The notes beneath the pieces are model-generated. The model made no database searches and was not told the DNA's origin. It was given only the letters and a program-made list of their open reading frames with translations. Both the position numbers and the translations under genes were made by a program. Below are positions 1 to 8,412 of a stretch of DNA of 64,000 bases, piece after piece. Origin of the DNA: Acidaminobacter sp. (GTDB taxonomy: Bacteria > Bacillota_A > Clostridia > Peptostreptococcales > Acidaminobacteraceae). Positions within the stretch are counted from its first letter, which is position 1. Each line of letters starts with the position of its first letter. The DNA lies in NCBI GenBank assembly GCA_009881125.1, contig WXFH01000056.1, positions 62,001 through 126,000 on the forward strand, written 5' to 3'.

Positions 1-1125
1 GATGTGTCTCGTGATCTTCTTGGCACTGCAGCGTTCGATGTGATCATTATTCCTACTGCTGAGCCAGGCAGCGTCTTTTTGGGGAATCGATCAGAAGCGA
101 GATTTGTCAGTTTCAGCTACAGCACCGGCAGCGCCAGTGGTGCTGAAAGTCCACAGAGTGAGGTGTTAGCCGCGCTTCTGACAGAAATTGAACAGGACGA
201 AATGACGGTTGAATATAAGCGGATCGAAGACACTTTTTCACTCAGGACCATTTTGGAAAAGCCTGATCAAGTGTACAGAGAAAATCACATTATTGAACCC
301 ATTGTCGCCATGCCAACCTTTGAAAAGGTGCGTGTCCAGAACGAATTCAGCCTGGAAACCCTCAGTGAGGAGCAAGAGCGCTATTATGCTGACATTGCCT
401 TTGGGGCGCGATTTGACTTCGTCAAGCGCGTTCGGGAAGTAGACGGATCAGTGGTTTATCTTTACGGCTACGGAGATCGGGCGCTCAGATTTGGCGCTCA
501 AGGGCGTCTGGAATATCAAGAGCGCTTCCGGGGTGGAAGTACCTCTGATGAAATCCTGAGTTTCAAAGATAGTCTGACAAAAGCGGTTGCTGAGCTCAGA
601 AAATATGGTGAGTTTCCTGAAGGCTTCTATCTCAAATATTTTACTGAAACAGAGGACGCGCCGGGAGTCAGAGTCAAGACTTTTCATTTCAGCCATCGTC
701 ATCAGGGCCTCCCAACAGACTTGTCGAATCGTGAGATGCCATATACGGCGACCGTTGAAATTACAAACGACCAGGTGACCTACCTGATGAAGAGCTACAA
801 GGACATCCAGCGTCTTTTGCCAGCAGCAGCGCCTTCAAATCAGATCCTCAGTTTGGATAGACTGATCGAAAGCCAGTTTGACCTTATTTTGGAAGACTAT
901 CTGACGCTGAATCCTGAAGCGGCAGCATCAAAAGATGACTTTGGCTTTGTCTATCAGATTTTGCATGACATCACAGAATACGAGCTCATTTATTTCCTCT
1001 CCCGTGACAATAATGTGCTCACGTATTTACCTGCATGGCACTTGGGGATTGGCGGCAACCACTATTATTTTGACCTATACACCGGCGAGCTGCTTCAGCG
1101 CGTTCCGACACAGGCGGTGAAGTAA
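1..1125 (+). CDS. yycH: YycH/WalH regulatory protein, 5' end missing
   Basis: This is the C-terminal 374 codons of a YycH-type protein. In Firmicutes YycH sits outside the membrane with YycI and modulates the WalK histidine kinase of the cell-wall WalRK system. The reading frame is open to the first base of the window, so the true start and the expected N-terminal membrane anchor lie upstream. The visible part is soluble and rich in acidic and aromatic residues. It is followed after 2 nt by yycI and then walJ, the usual wal order, which is the main support for the name. The family is divergent, so the assignment rests on length, context and overall character rather than on a catalytic motif. 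Confidence 0.8.
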   Translation, partial: DVSRDLLGTAAFDVIIIPTAEPGSVFLGNRSEARFVSFSYSTGSASGAESPQSEVLAALLTEIEQDEMTVEYKRIEDTFSLRTILEKPDQVYRENHIIEPIVAMPTFEKVRVQNEFSLETLSEEQERYYADIAFGARFDFVKRVREVDGSVVYLYGYGDRALRFGAQGRLEYQERFRGGSTSDEILSFKDSLTKAVAELRKYGEFPEGFYLKYFTETEDAPGVRVKTFHFSHRHQGLPTDLSNREMPYTATVEITNDQVTYLMKSYKDIQRLLPAAAPSNQILSLDRLIESQFDLILEDYLTLNPEAAASKDDFGFVYQILHDITEYELIYFLSRDNNVLTYLPAWHLGIGGNHYYFDLYTGELLQRVPTQAVK

Positions 1126-1127
1126 TT

Positions 1128-1973
1128 ATGGACTGGAAAAAATCGAAAAACATTCTAATATTTGCGCTGATCCTGACTAACATTGCTTTATTTGCAATGA
1201 CTGGCGGGCTGGATAAGCTGATCCAAAGAGACAGTACTCAGGATCCGCTGCTGCCATCAGTCATAGCACTTCTAAATGGACGTGGGATAGGCATCAATGC
1301 AATTATTCCCTCGATTCCGCTGAACATCAGGGCAATTGACCTCGAGTACAATGAAATTGAAGCGGCTCAGCTCGCTGACAAGCTTCTCACAGGAGGTTAC
1401 GAGGAGATCAACGGCTTGTTTGTCGGACGTGACGGCGCACTCCTGGTCGTCGCTCTGGAGCGTGAAATCCGTTTCGAGCTTCCCATAGATCAGTGGCTGG
1501 TCTCTGATCCCCTTGAAGACGAAGAGGCGTGGCAGGCTGGCGAAGCGTTTCTTGCCGCTCACGGCTTTGACCAGGCTGACCGTCAGCGCTGGGATCTCAG
1601 TGTTGAACCTGATCACGTCATCCTGGAATGGCGCCAGAAATATGGCAGCTACTTTCTGGAGGAGGCCTTTATGCGCATTCGCCTGACCGGCAACAAAGTG
1701 GTTTCCTTTGAGCGCCGATGGTTTAATGAGCCACAACCCCAGGAGAACGTTCACAAAGTCATACAGCCGTCAAAAGCCTTGTTTATGGCCGCAGAGGAAA
1801 TCGCTGCGACCAGTACGGGACCGGATCCTTCTGTAAAAATCGATTCCATCGAATTGGGATATCAGCTTGAGACCGGATCCTTGACCAGCGACATCACCTC
1901 CGGCGAGGCGTCGCCTTACTGGCGGATGCGGCTGTCCGACGGGCGCGTCATCTTCGTGGAAGCGGTGGAATAA
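1128..1973 (+). CDS. yycI: YycI/WalI two-component system regulatory protein
   Basis: The 281-aa protein starts with a short basic stretch and one hydrophobic helix (about residues 7-25, NILIFALILTNIALFAM), then has an extracytoplasmic domain. This is the layout of YycI, which pairs with YycH to control WalK. The ATG lies 2 nt after the yycH stop, so the two are probably translationally coupled. The C-terminal part carries the YWRMRLSDGRVIFVEA-type strand pattern seen in YycH/YycI folds. walJ follows 79 nt downstream with its own candidate -10 element. No catalytic activity is expected. Confidence 0.8.
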   Translation: MDWKKSKNILIFALILTNIALFAMTGGLDKLIQRDSTQDPLLPSVIALLNGRGIGINAIIPSIPLNIRAIDLEYNEIEAAQLADKLLTGGYEEINGLFVGRDGALLVVALEREIRFELPIDQWLVSDPLEDEEAWQAGEAFLAAHGFDQADRQRWDLSVEPDHVILEWRQKYGSYFLEEAFMRIRLTGNKVVSFERRWFNEPQPQENVHKVIQPSKALFMAAEEIAATSTGPDPSVKIDSIELGYQLETGSLTSDITSGEASPYWRMRLSDGRVIFVEAVE

Positions 1974-2011
1974 GTTAACATAACGACATATTCTTTCCCC
2001 ACGAGGTCATT

Positions 2012-2030
2012 TTGAGGTATAATGGATATC
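2012..2030 (+). promoter_or_regulatory. Candidate promoter (-10) for walJ
   Basis: TATAAT at 2018-2023 lies in the string ATTTTGAGGTATAATGG. There is no good -35 at 17 bp. Nearly the same string precedes the two-component genes (3534-3550) and another transcript (52547-52563), which makes a real promoter element more likely. Confidence 0.5.
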
Positions 2031-2052
2031 ATGTCATTAAGGGGTTGTCCCA

Positions 2053-2856
2053 ATGAGTTTAAAATTTTGCTCCCTGGCCAGCGGCAGCAGCGGCAACTGT
2101 CAGTTCATAGCGGCGAACACAAGCCGGGTGCTCTTGGACGCGGGTCTCAGCGGTAAATATATAAAAAACGCCATAGACAGCATTTCAGAAGATATTTCGA
2201 CACTGAGCGGCATTCTTGTGACCCACGAGCACAGTGACCATATACAAGGCGTCGGCGTGCTGATGCGGCGCTATAATCTCGACGTCTATGCCAACCAAAG
2301 CACCTGGGACGCCATGATGCCCAAAATAGGCAAAGTGGACCCGGAGCGGGTCAAGATCATCCAGAATGGGGTGCCATTCTCAATTGGCGACCTTGAAGTC
2401 AAATCCATAGCGGTTTCCCATGACGCTGCGGATCCCGTTGCCTACCGCTTTTCTGACGGCATTTCCCGACTGGCTGTGGCAACAGACCTGGGTACCGTGA
2501 CGGAGGAGATCCTTCAGGAGCTGCTTCAGGTCGATTTTTTGATGCTGGAATCCAACCACGACATTGAGATGCTCAAGATGGGCTCCTACCCTTATTATCT
2601 GAAGCGCAGAATCCTGTCTGAAATTGGCCACCTCTCCAACGACAACGCCGGTGAGATTGCCACTTTGGCCGTTCAGGGCGGACGGGTTCAAAATATCCTG
2701 CTGGGCCACCTCAGCAAAGAAAACAATTTTCCGGAGCTCGCCTTTGAAACTGTCAGCGGTGTGTTGAGGGAAAACCACATTCATGTGGGAACGGACGTGT
2801 GTCTCGATCTGAGCTACAGGGACCGTGTCGGCCGCGTTTACAGCATAGGGAGATAG
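2053..2856 (+). CDS. walJ: WalJ/YycJ-type metallo-beta-lactamase fold hydrolase
   Basis: The 267-aa protein has the metallo-beta-lactamase metal motif HEHSDH near residue 59 (VTHEHSDHIQGV), a later metal-binding Asp (ATDLG) and C-terminal GHLS motifs. It matches the YycJ/WalJ family, a putative nuclease or phosphodiesterase linked to coordination of cell division and DNA replication in the wal locus. The N-terminal LASGSSGNC motif is also typical. Its place after yycHI and before rlmH is the conserved Firmicutes order. The ATG at 2053 follows a weak ribosome site (aaggggttg). The actual substrate is not known. Confidence 0.9.
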   Translation: MSLKFCSLASGSSGNCQFIAANTSRVLLDAGLSGKYIKNAIDSISEDISTLSGILVTHEHSDHIQGVGVLMRRYNLDVYANQSTWDAMMPKIGKVDPERVKIIQNGVPFSIGDLEVKSIAVSHDAADPVAYRFSDGISRLAVATDLGTVTEEILQELLQVDFLMLESNHDIEMLKMGSYPYYLKRRILSEIGHLSNDNAGEIATLAVQGGRVQNILLGHLSKENNFPELAFETVSGVLRENHIHVGTDVCLDLSYRDRVGRVYSIGR

Positions 2857-2928
2857 CGCTGAGGAGCGAAAGCAGTCCGCAGATGCGGGACTGCTGGTGC
2901 GTCACTTTAGCAGCATGGAGGTAGAGTC

Positions 2929-3408
2929 TTGAGAATCACATTGATTGCCGTTGGCAAAATAAAAGAAAAGTTTTATACAGAGGCGCTTTCGGAATATTCG
3001 AAGCGCCTTTCGAAATATGTAAAGCTTGAAGTGATAGAGGTAGCCGATGAAAAGACCCCCGACCAAACTTCCGAGCGGGAGAAGGCGCAAATTCTAGATA
3101 AGGAAGCCCAGCGAATTCTGGCAAAACTGCCTTCCGGCACCTATGTCATCCCCCTCGCCATTGAGGGAACGATGCTGAGCAGTGAAGGGCTGGCAGAAAA
3201 GTTGGCCGGGCTTGGACTTCAGGGGGACAGCCATGTGGCGTTTATTATAGGCGGCTCACTTGGGCTTGCGGACAGTATCCTGGACCGGGCAGACTTCAAG
3301 CTGTCCTTTTCGAAAATGACCTTTCCCCATCAGTTGATGCGGGTGATCCTGCTGGAGCAGGTGTATAGGGCGATGCGGATTTTGAGAAATGAGCCCTACC
3401 ATAAATAA
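2929..3408 (+). CDS. rlmH: RlmH, 23S rRNA (pseudouridine-1915) N3-methyltransferase
   Basis: The 159-aa SPOUT methyltransferase methylates pseudouridine 1915 in helix 69 of 23S rRNA. Family hallmarks are visible: the N-terminal [15 protein letters not shown], the SAM-binding knot IIGGSLGL, and the C-terminal [18 protein letters not shown] followed by YHK, in which the last residues take part in substrate binding. Length fits the family exactly. The start is TTG at 2929, 6 nt after the ribosome site TGGAGGT (2916-2922); no ATG is better placed. It follows walJ, as is common in Firmicutes. Confidence 0.96.
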   Translation: MRITLIAVGKIKEKFYTEALSEYSKRLSKYVKLEVIEVADEKTPDQTSEREKAQILDKEAQRILAKLPSGTYVIPLAIEGTMLSSEGLAEKLAGLGLQGDSHVAFIIGGSLGLADSILDRADFKLSFSKMTFPHQLMRVILLEQVYRAMRILRNEPYHK

Positions 3409-3445
3409 AAGCGCATACAATGACATTTATTATTTGCAACTTAAC

Positions 3446-3492
3446 AAAAAACACTGATTCTTAGTAGAAATTACGATGAAATCAGTGTTTTT
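3446..3492 (+). terminator. Rho-independent terminator after rlmH
   Basis: AAAAACACTGATT (3446-3458) pairs with AATCAGTGTTTTT (3480-3492), a 13-bp stem ending in a T-run. It closes the wal/rlmH transcript before the two-component promoter. Confidence 0.85.
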
Positions 3493-3519
3493 CGCGTTTA
3501 AGAATGTTTCAAAATAAGA

Positions 3520-3550
3520 TGTAGATCAATCCACATTTTGAGGTATAGTG
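3520..3550 (+). promoter_or_regulatory. Promoter with a 16-bp dyad upstream of the two-component system
   Basis: TATAGT (3544-3549) is a good -10. Just upstream lies TGTAGATCAATCCACA (3520-3535), a dyad of the form TGTnGATnnATCnACA that would cover the -35 region. A protein bound here would probably block RNA polymerase. The regulator is unknown; autoregulation is possible but not shown. Confidence 0.5.
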
Positions 3551-3590
3551 AAATCAGAAACTCAGACGGTTGAGAAACGAGGGACAGAAC

Positions 3591-4277
3591 ATGGCTGTAA
3601 AAGTTTTGATCGCGGATGACGAGAAGCAATTGGCAGACTCTCTCAGTTATGCTTTCAGGAGGGAAGGTTATTTGGTACTGACAGCTTATGAGGGCAAGGC
3701 AGCTTTAGAGATAATAATGGAAAAAAAGCCGGATCTTGTGATTTTAGATATTTCTATGCCCAGAATGACTGGATATGAGATCCTGAAAGAAATTCAAGGT
3801 GTTTATGATCTTGGTGTGATGCTTTTGACTGCGAGAAATGATATTGTCGATAAAGTCATAGGACTTGAGCTGGGCGCGGACGATTATATCACGAAGCCTT
3901 TTGACATGAGGGAGGTCCTTGCGAGGGCCGCAGCGCTGGTCAGGCGTCTGAATAAGGGACAACAAGAAACCTTGTTGTCTTGGGGCGTTGAGATCAATGA
4001 GCGGAATAGAACGACAATCCTTAAGGGAGAAGTTCTTGAGCTGACACCCAAAGAATTTGAACTGCTTTTTCTTCTGATGCGTCATGAAAATCAGGTGTTC
4101 AGTCGGGAAGCACTTTTGGATCAGATTTGGGGCATGGATTATGAGGGTGGAGAAAGGACCGTGGATCTGCATGTGCAGCGATTAAGAAAAAAACTTGGAC
4201 AAATTGGTGAGGCAGCGCTTCAGACAGTTTACCGGGTTGGCTATAAATGGGCAGGTGAGCGGCGTGAAAAGCTTTGA
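3591..4277 (+). CDS. OmpR/PhoB-family response regulator
   Basis: The protein is 228 aa from the ATG at 3591, which follows GAGGGA by 6 nt; an upstream TTG at 3570 is less likely. Residues 1-118 form a receiver domain with acidic pocket D9/D10, phospho-acceptor D53 (VILDISMP) and the conserved Lys in ITKPF. Residues 130-225 form a winged-helix DNA-binding domain (LTPKEFELL, RTVDLHVQRLRKKL, YRVGYKW). It is a transcription factor activated by the kinase encoded next, with which it overlaps by 14 nt. The stimulus is unknown. The two lipoproteins downstream may be part of the same response. Confidence 0.93.
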   Translation: MAVKVLIADDEKQLADSLSYAFRREGYLVLTAYEGKAALEIIMEKKPDLVILDISMPRMTGYEILKEIQGVYDLGVMLLTARNDIVDKVIGLELGADDYITKPFDMREVLARAAALVRRLNKGQQETLLSWGVEINERNRTTILKGEVLELTPKEFELLFLLMRHENQVFSREALLDQIWGMDYEGGERTVDLHVQRLRKKLGQIGEAALQTVYRVGYKWAGERREKL

Positions 4278-5763
4278 AGAACGATATGGCATCAGACATT
4301 CGCTGAAGTTCAAATCGAGTCTTTTTCTTGTGGTGCTTCTTTCAGGGGCTTTGGCGGTATTGGGCATAATGACGCTGCGGGCTGTCAATACTTTTCAAAT
4401 GGCTCAACTGGAGTCTGATATGGCGGGAAAGGCAAGGCAAGTCAACCTTTCGTTGAACCAGGCGCTGTTGATGTCACAGAGTTCAGAAACCTATGAGGCA
4501 GCGCTGATCAGACTTGCGCCGGAGTTAATTCGTCAGGTGACTCAGGCGCGTTCGCTTTCGACAACCCTATATACCCTGGATGGCAGAGCGACCAACGGCG
4601 TAGATCGGTTGGAGCCGGAACTTCTTGAATCACTGGGGGCCGGCCAGGTTCTTTACAGGATCCAAGATCAGGACAGTATCCCAGAACTTGCTTATGTGGA
4701 CTATCTGGCTCCACTTTATCATCAGGAAGAAATTATAGGTGTGCTGAGACTTCGGTATTACTACAGCGAATATTTGGAATTTTATAAGACGATGGCCCGC
4801 ATGATCCTGATCACTGGCACCGGTGTGTTTGTATTCAGTTTGTTTGCGGCTCTATGGTATTTTGGACGGATGACGTCTGCCATTGCTATGTTGAAAACGG
4901 CTGTTAAGAGGGTTGAAGGTGGGGATTATACGGAGGTAGCCCCACTATTCAGGGAAGATGAACTTGGCGAGCTCAGCCAAGGCATTGTTCAAATGGCCCA
5001 AACGATTGACGCAGCGCTGAAAAGCCTTCAAGATGAGCAGGGTCAATTAACGAAAGCCGTAGTTAAGCTTAAGGCGCTGGAATCCTCTCAGCGGACTTTT
5101 TATGGCAGCATAACCCATGAATTCAAAACACCGCTGTCTGTGATCAATGCAAATAACGATTTGATCGAAATGTATCCGGAGGATGAGGCACTCCAGGCAA
5201 GAGTCCGGAGACAGATCAGATTGGAGGTTCAAAAACTGAACCAAATGGTGGAAAGAGCCCTTGAATTTAGCAGGTATGAACATTATGAATTTGAACTGAA
5301 GGTTGATTCCTTTGAGTTGAAAGAGTTGATTGAAGAAATTGTGGGGCGCCTCAGGATCAAAGCGGATAAGTTTGGCTTGAAATGGCGCTTGTCACTGGAA
5401 CCTGGATTCTTAAATGCAGATCGTGAAATGATGGGCCAGGTGCTAGTGAATCTTCTGGACAATGCCATAAAGTATAATGTCACAATGGGTGAGATCTGGA
5501 TTTCACTGACCTTTGGAGAACAGATTCAGCTGGTTATTGAAAACACCGGGGAAGGAATATCCGAAATGATTAGAGACCGTCTGTTTGAGCCCTATGCCAT
5601 GGATGATGGGGTTGGACAAACCGAAGAAACTGGAACCGGCTTGGGTCTTGCGCTGGTCAAGCGCCTGGTAGAACTTCAGCGAGGAAACATTGTCCTTCAG
5701 GACGGATTGCCGGAGCATCAGAAGAACAACCTTAAAGGCTGTCGCATTGTGATAGAATTTTAA
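4264..5763 (+). CDS. Sensor histidine kinase, membrane bound
   Basis: The protein is 499 aa from GTG 4264, which overlaps the regulator gene by 14 nt; the frame is open further upstream but that would overlap the regulator's DNA-binding domain. It has two membrane helices (about 20-40 and 175-200) around an extracytoplasmic sensor of about 130 residues, then a HAMP linker. The H-box is YGSITHEFKTPLS, the N-box LVNLLDNAIKYN, and the G-box TGTGLGLALV, so all parts needed for autophosphorylation are present. The sensor domain shows no motif I can name. It pairs with the preceding regulator. Confidence 0.92.
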   Translation: MKSFEERYGIRHSLKFKSSLFLVVLLSGALAVLGIMTLRAVNTFQMAQLESDMAGKARQVNLSLNQALLMSQSSETYEAALIRLAPELIRQVTQARSLSTTLYTLDGRATNGVDRLEPELLESLGAGQVLYRIQDQDSIPELAYVDYLAPLYHQEEIIGVLRLRYYYSEYLEFYKTMARMILITGTGVFVFSLFAALWYFGRMTSAIAMLKTAVKRVEGGDYTEVAPLFREDELGELSQGIVQMAQTIDAALKSLQDEQGQLTKAVVKLKALESSQRTFYGSITHEFKTPLSVINANNDLIEMYPEDEALQARVRRQIRLEVQKLNQMVERALEFSRYEHYEFELKVDSFELKELIEEIVGRLRIKADKFGLKWRLSLEPGFLNADREMMGQVLVNLLDNAIKYNVTMGEIWISLTFGEQIQLVIENTGEGISEMIRDRLFEPYAMDDGVGQTEETGTGLGLALVKRLVELQRGNIVLQDGLPEHQKNNLKGCRIVIEF

Positions 5764-5861
5764 GGATTTCGATACAACTTGGATAACTTTTCGCTGAAGT
5801 TTTGAAACAGGAGTATGAGACAATTCATTTAAAGAACAGCGGAAGGAGGGGGGTGCCGTTG

Positions 5862-7010
5862 ATGCGAAGAAAAACAATTGTCCTATTAACGTCGATCATG
5901 GTCTTGGCGCTGCAGTTCAACGCCTGCGAACTGGCCCCAAATTCTCGAAGTTCGGTTGAGGGGCTGGATTCCGGCTGGATCGCCGCGGAAAATCCAGAAG
6001 CCGTAAAGCCGGATTCGGGAATCGCGTCTGCTATTATCTCCCTGAAGGGTTATAAGGCCATAGGATGGGCGAATGACCAAACCATATTGGCTTACAAGTA
6101 TTCTGAAAGCGTGTTTGGCGAGGACCGTGGCTTGGTCTTTCTGGATTCTTCTACACTGGAAGTCAGCAAATATTTCAAGACCGTGGGCACTTATTTTGAC
6201 GGAAGCCTTTCCCCAGACCGAAGTTTACTGGTATACGTGTCCAGCAGCACAGGCCGCGACAGCGCAAAGCTGAATCTGCTGGACCTGGACAGTGGTGAGA
6301 CGAAAACCTACGAACGTCTGAGTCTGCCGAATGACCTGAGTTGGGATCCCTATTTGTTTAAACAGCATTTCAGGTGGACGGGACCTAATCAGGCTTGGAT
6401 CACGCTGAACAGCATGTCGCAGCAACTTGCCTTCGCGGAAATTGATAACGCACAGATTAAATATCTGACACTGAACGCTGCTGAGCTTACACAAGGATTT
6501 CCATATTTTTACGCCGCGTCTTTCACCCGGATGGGCGACAAGACCTATGGCTTTGTGCATGTTGGTGAGGAAAAACAACTCATAAAGGGCGATTTATTGA
6601 CTCAGTCTCTTGAAATACTTCCTGTAGAAGATCCTGAACTGGTTTGGGCGCTGCCTGATGTTCCAGCGCTGCTCGTCGTAAAGAGACCCTCCAATCAGCA
6701 GGCTTCTCAGCTGGTCATAGTTTCAGAAGCCGGTGAGGAAATCAAAGTGATTTCAAACCCCTATCTTCTTGATTTTATTGACCTTCAGAAGAACACACTG
6801 CTGTACGCCGCCAGGCAAGACGGTGTCAAGACTGACCTGGGCATGTTGAATTTGGAGACAGGAACGGACAGTTATATCACGTCTTATAGGGACATGTGGA
6901 TTGGCAAGCTTCAACTCTCTCCGGATGGCAGCCGATTATTGGTGGATTTTGAATATGGCGGGCCTCAGGACCAGGGAAAACCAGTCAGTCATATGATTGT
7001 TCTGAATTAA
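5862..7010 (+). CDS. Putative lipoprotein with beta-propeller-like repeats
   Basis: From ATG 5862 the protein is 382 aa; the ribosome site GGAGGGG lies at 5845-5851. GTG 5853 and TTG 5859 are alternatives. It has a basic N-terminus, a hydrophobic core and a probable lipobox (FNAC), so it should be an outer-leaflet lipoprotein. The rest contains repeated strand motifs of the TolB/WD type (SPDRSLLVYVSSS, LSPDGSRLLVDF), suggesting a beta-propeller. I do not recognise a specific family. It follows the kinase gene by 98 nt and is followed 7 nt later by another lipoprotein, so the two probably act together in the envelope. Confidence 0.6.
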   Translation: MRRKTIVLLTSIMVLALQFNACELAPNSRSSVEGLDSGWIAAENPEAVKPDSGIASAIISLKGYKAIGWANDQTILAYKYSESVFGEDRGLVFLDSSTLEVSKYFKTVGTYFDGSLSPDRSLLVYVSSSTGRDSAKLNLLDLDSGETKTYERLSLPNDLSWDPYLFKQHFRWTGPNQAWITLNSMSQQLAFAEIDNAQIKYLTLNAAELTQGFPYFYAASFTRMGDKTYGFVHVGEEKQLIKGDLLTQSLEILPVEDPELVWALPDVPALLVVKRPSNQQASQLVIVSEAGEEIKVISNPYLLDFIDLQKNTLLYAARQDGVKTDLGMLNLETGTDSYITSYRDMWIGKLQLSPDGSRLLVDFEYGGPQDQGKPVSHMIVLN

Positions 7011-7017
7011 GGAAGAA

Positions 7018-8196
7018 ATGAAGAGGATGGAAAGGAAGAGGATGGAAATGAATATACAATGGAGATATCGCTGCATGGTGTTGGGAACCTTGATACTATT
7101 TGCCATTGCGTTGCTGGCAGGCTGCAGTCCTGCAGAACCTGAAACGGAGATGCCAACAGAACCAGGCGGTGGGGTGACGGTGGTGGAACCGGAACCATCG
7201 GCAGAGGCCGGTTCTGAAACAGAAAAGCGTTATCTGGCCATCTTGAACGGGTACCTTGAAGCGATTCCTACGGAAGTGACAAGTCAAGAAGCGCCAGAGG
7301 AGGATCAAAAGGCCATTCTTGAAGACATGGAGAGGTTAGTTCAGAATGGCGCGGACAGCCGGAAGATCTACAGTGCTTATGTGAAGGGCATCACAATACT
7401 ATCCCCAGAGGCGGCAGACCGTTTTACCGCTTATGCCATCGCGGGATTGAGGCGAAACAGCTTTGAGGATTACAAGGCCCTCGAGCCCTTTATGGCCACA
7501 GAAGGGGCGCTGGAGCGCTTTTTCAAGGCCGCCGAGGCTCATCAATATCACTATGTTCTGTTGAATCGCCACGTTGAAGAAATCTCTGATCCGGAAATCA
7601 AAGCAATGGTTGAGGACGCAAAGTCACAGGGCTATTATGTGGCCAGTGCCGAGGGCATGCTTTTCTATCTCGTGGACTTCACGGAAATTGCCAAATACAG
7701 GGGCTGCAATACACCGGAAATGTCGCAGCTGATTGAGACGCTCGCCATTGACGCCCTCGAGCCTATGCTGTCAGACGCTGCTCTAATTGTGGACCGGGAG
7801 GTACTGGGTGCGAGAACATGGCATATGGAGAAACTTTTGGAAGACTATCAAGGTACGCTGTATGAGCAATATCTGGCTGTGCGCTACAGAGATCACATGG
7901 TCATGATGTTCTTTGGGGTGAACAATACTCCAAACTTCAACTATGAGACCAATCGGATTGAAGAGGCCACGGTTGATTTCTTCAAGTCCGTCAGCCAGAT
8001 TGAGAACTCCTATACGGTAGAGCTTGTTCAAAGTTTTATGTCGATCCTTGAGGAACATGATGGCATACTGAATGAAGCGGCCAGACAGGAGGCCGACGCG
8101 CTCCTATCAGGTTTGGACGCGAAATATGGCTTGGACCAGGAAGTAATTCAGCGCTATGGCAACTGGATGTCAGGCTTAGAGGTGGCGGGCGAATAA
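7018..8196 (+). CDS. Putative lipoprotein of unknown function
   Basis: The protein is 392 aa from ATG 7018. Starts at 7042 or 7048 are also possible, and the longest form only adds charged residues before the signal. The signal helix ends in a clear lipobox, LLAGC, giving a lipidated extracytoplasmic protein. A Pro/Glu/Thr-rich linker (residues about 40-70) is followed by an alpha-helical, acidic domain with no motif I can name. One copy of the CCATCGGC word lies in the linker (7195-7202). It is probably co-transcribed with the preceding lipoprotein gene. Confidence 0.6.
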   Translation: MKRMERKRMEMNIQWRYRCMVLGTLILFAIALLAGCSPAEPETEMPTEPGGGVTVVEPEPSAEAGSETEKRYLAILNGYLEAIPTEVTSQEAPEEDQKAILEDMERLVQNGADSRKIYSAYVKGITILSPEAADRFTAYAIAGLRRNSFEDYKALEPFMATEGALERFFKAAEAHQYHYVLLNRHVEEISDPEIKAMVEDAKSQGYYVASAEGMLFYLVDFTEIAKYRGCNTPEMSQLIETLAIDALEPMLSDAALIVDREVLGARTWHMEKLLEDYQGTLYEQYLAVRYRDHMVMMFFGVNNTPNFNYETNRIEEATVDFFKSVSQIENSYTVELVQSFMSILEEHDGILNEAARQEADALLSGLDAKYGLDQEVIQRYGNWMSGLEVAGE

Positions 8197-8208
8197 AGGC
8201 CTATTGGG

Positions 8209-8245
8209 CGGACGAAACCGGAAGATTTGGATTCGTCCGTTTTTC
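8209..8245 (+). terminator. Rho-independent terminator
   Basis: CGGACGAA (8209-8216) pairs with TTCGTCCG (8232-8239), followed by TTTTT. It ends the two-component/lipoprotein transcript. Confidence 0.85.
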
Positions 8246-8328
8246 TCGAACTTTGAAGGTTTCACGTCCATCGGCAGGTATTTCCTTTTTTGTTTTAGAG
8301 TTTTCAGTTAAATGCCTTGTTTCTTGCA

Positions 8329-8391
8329 TTGTCTAAAAGGGAATAATCCTGATATAGTCATGTTGAGAGAACTGGGCCCTTCTGGAAGGGC
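8329..8391 (+). promoter_or_regulatory. pckA promoter and leader hairpin
   Basis: TTGTCT (8329-8334) and TATAGT (8353-8358) with an 18-bp spacer make a plausible promoter. The leader then forms a short hairpin, GCCCTTC-TG-GAAGGGC, at about 8376-8391, ahead of the ribosome site AAGGAAGG. The hairpin may stabilise the mRNA; no riboswitch pattern was recognised. Confidence 0.55.
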
Positions 8392-8412
8392 ATCACAAGA
8401 AGGAAGGTACAT

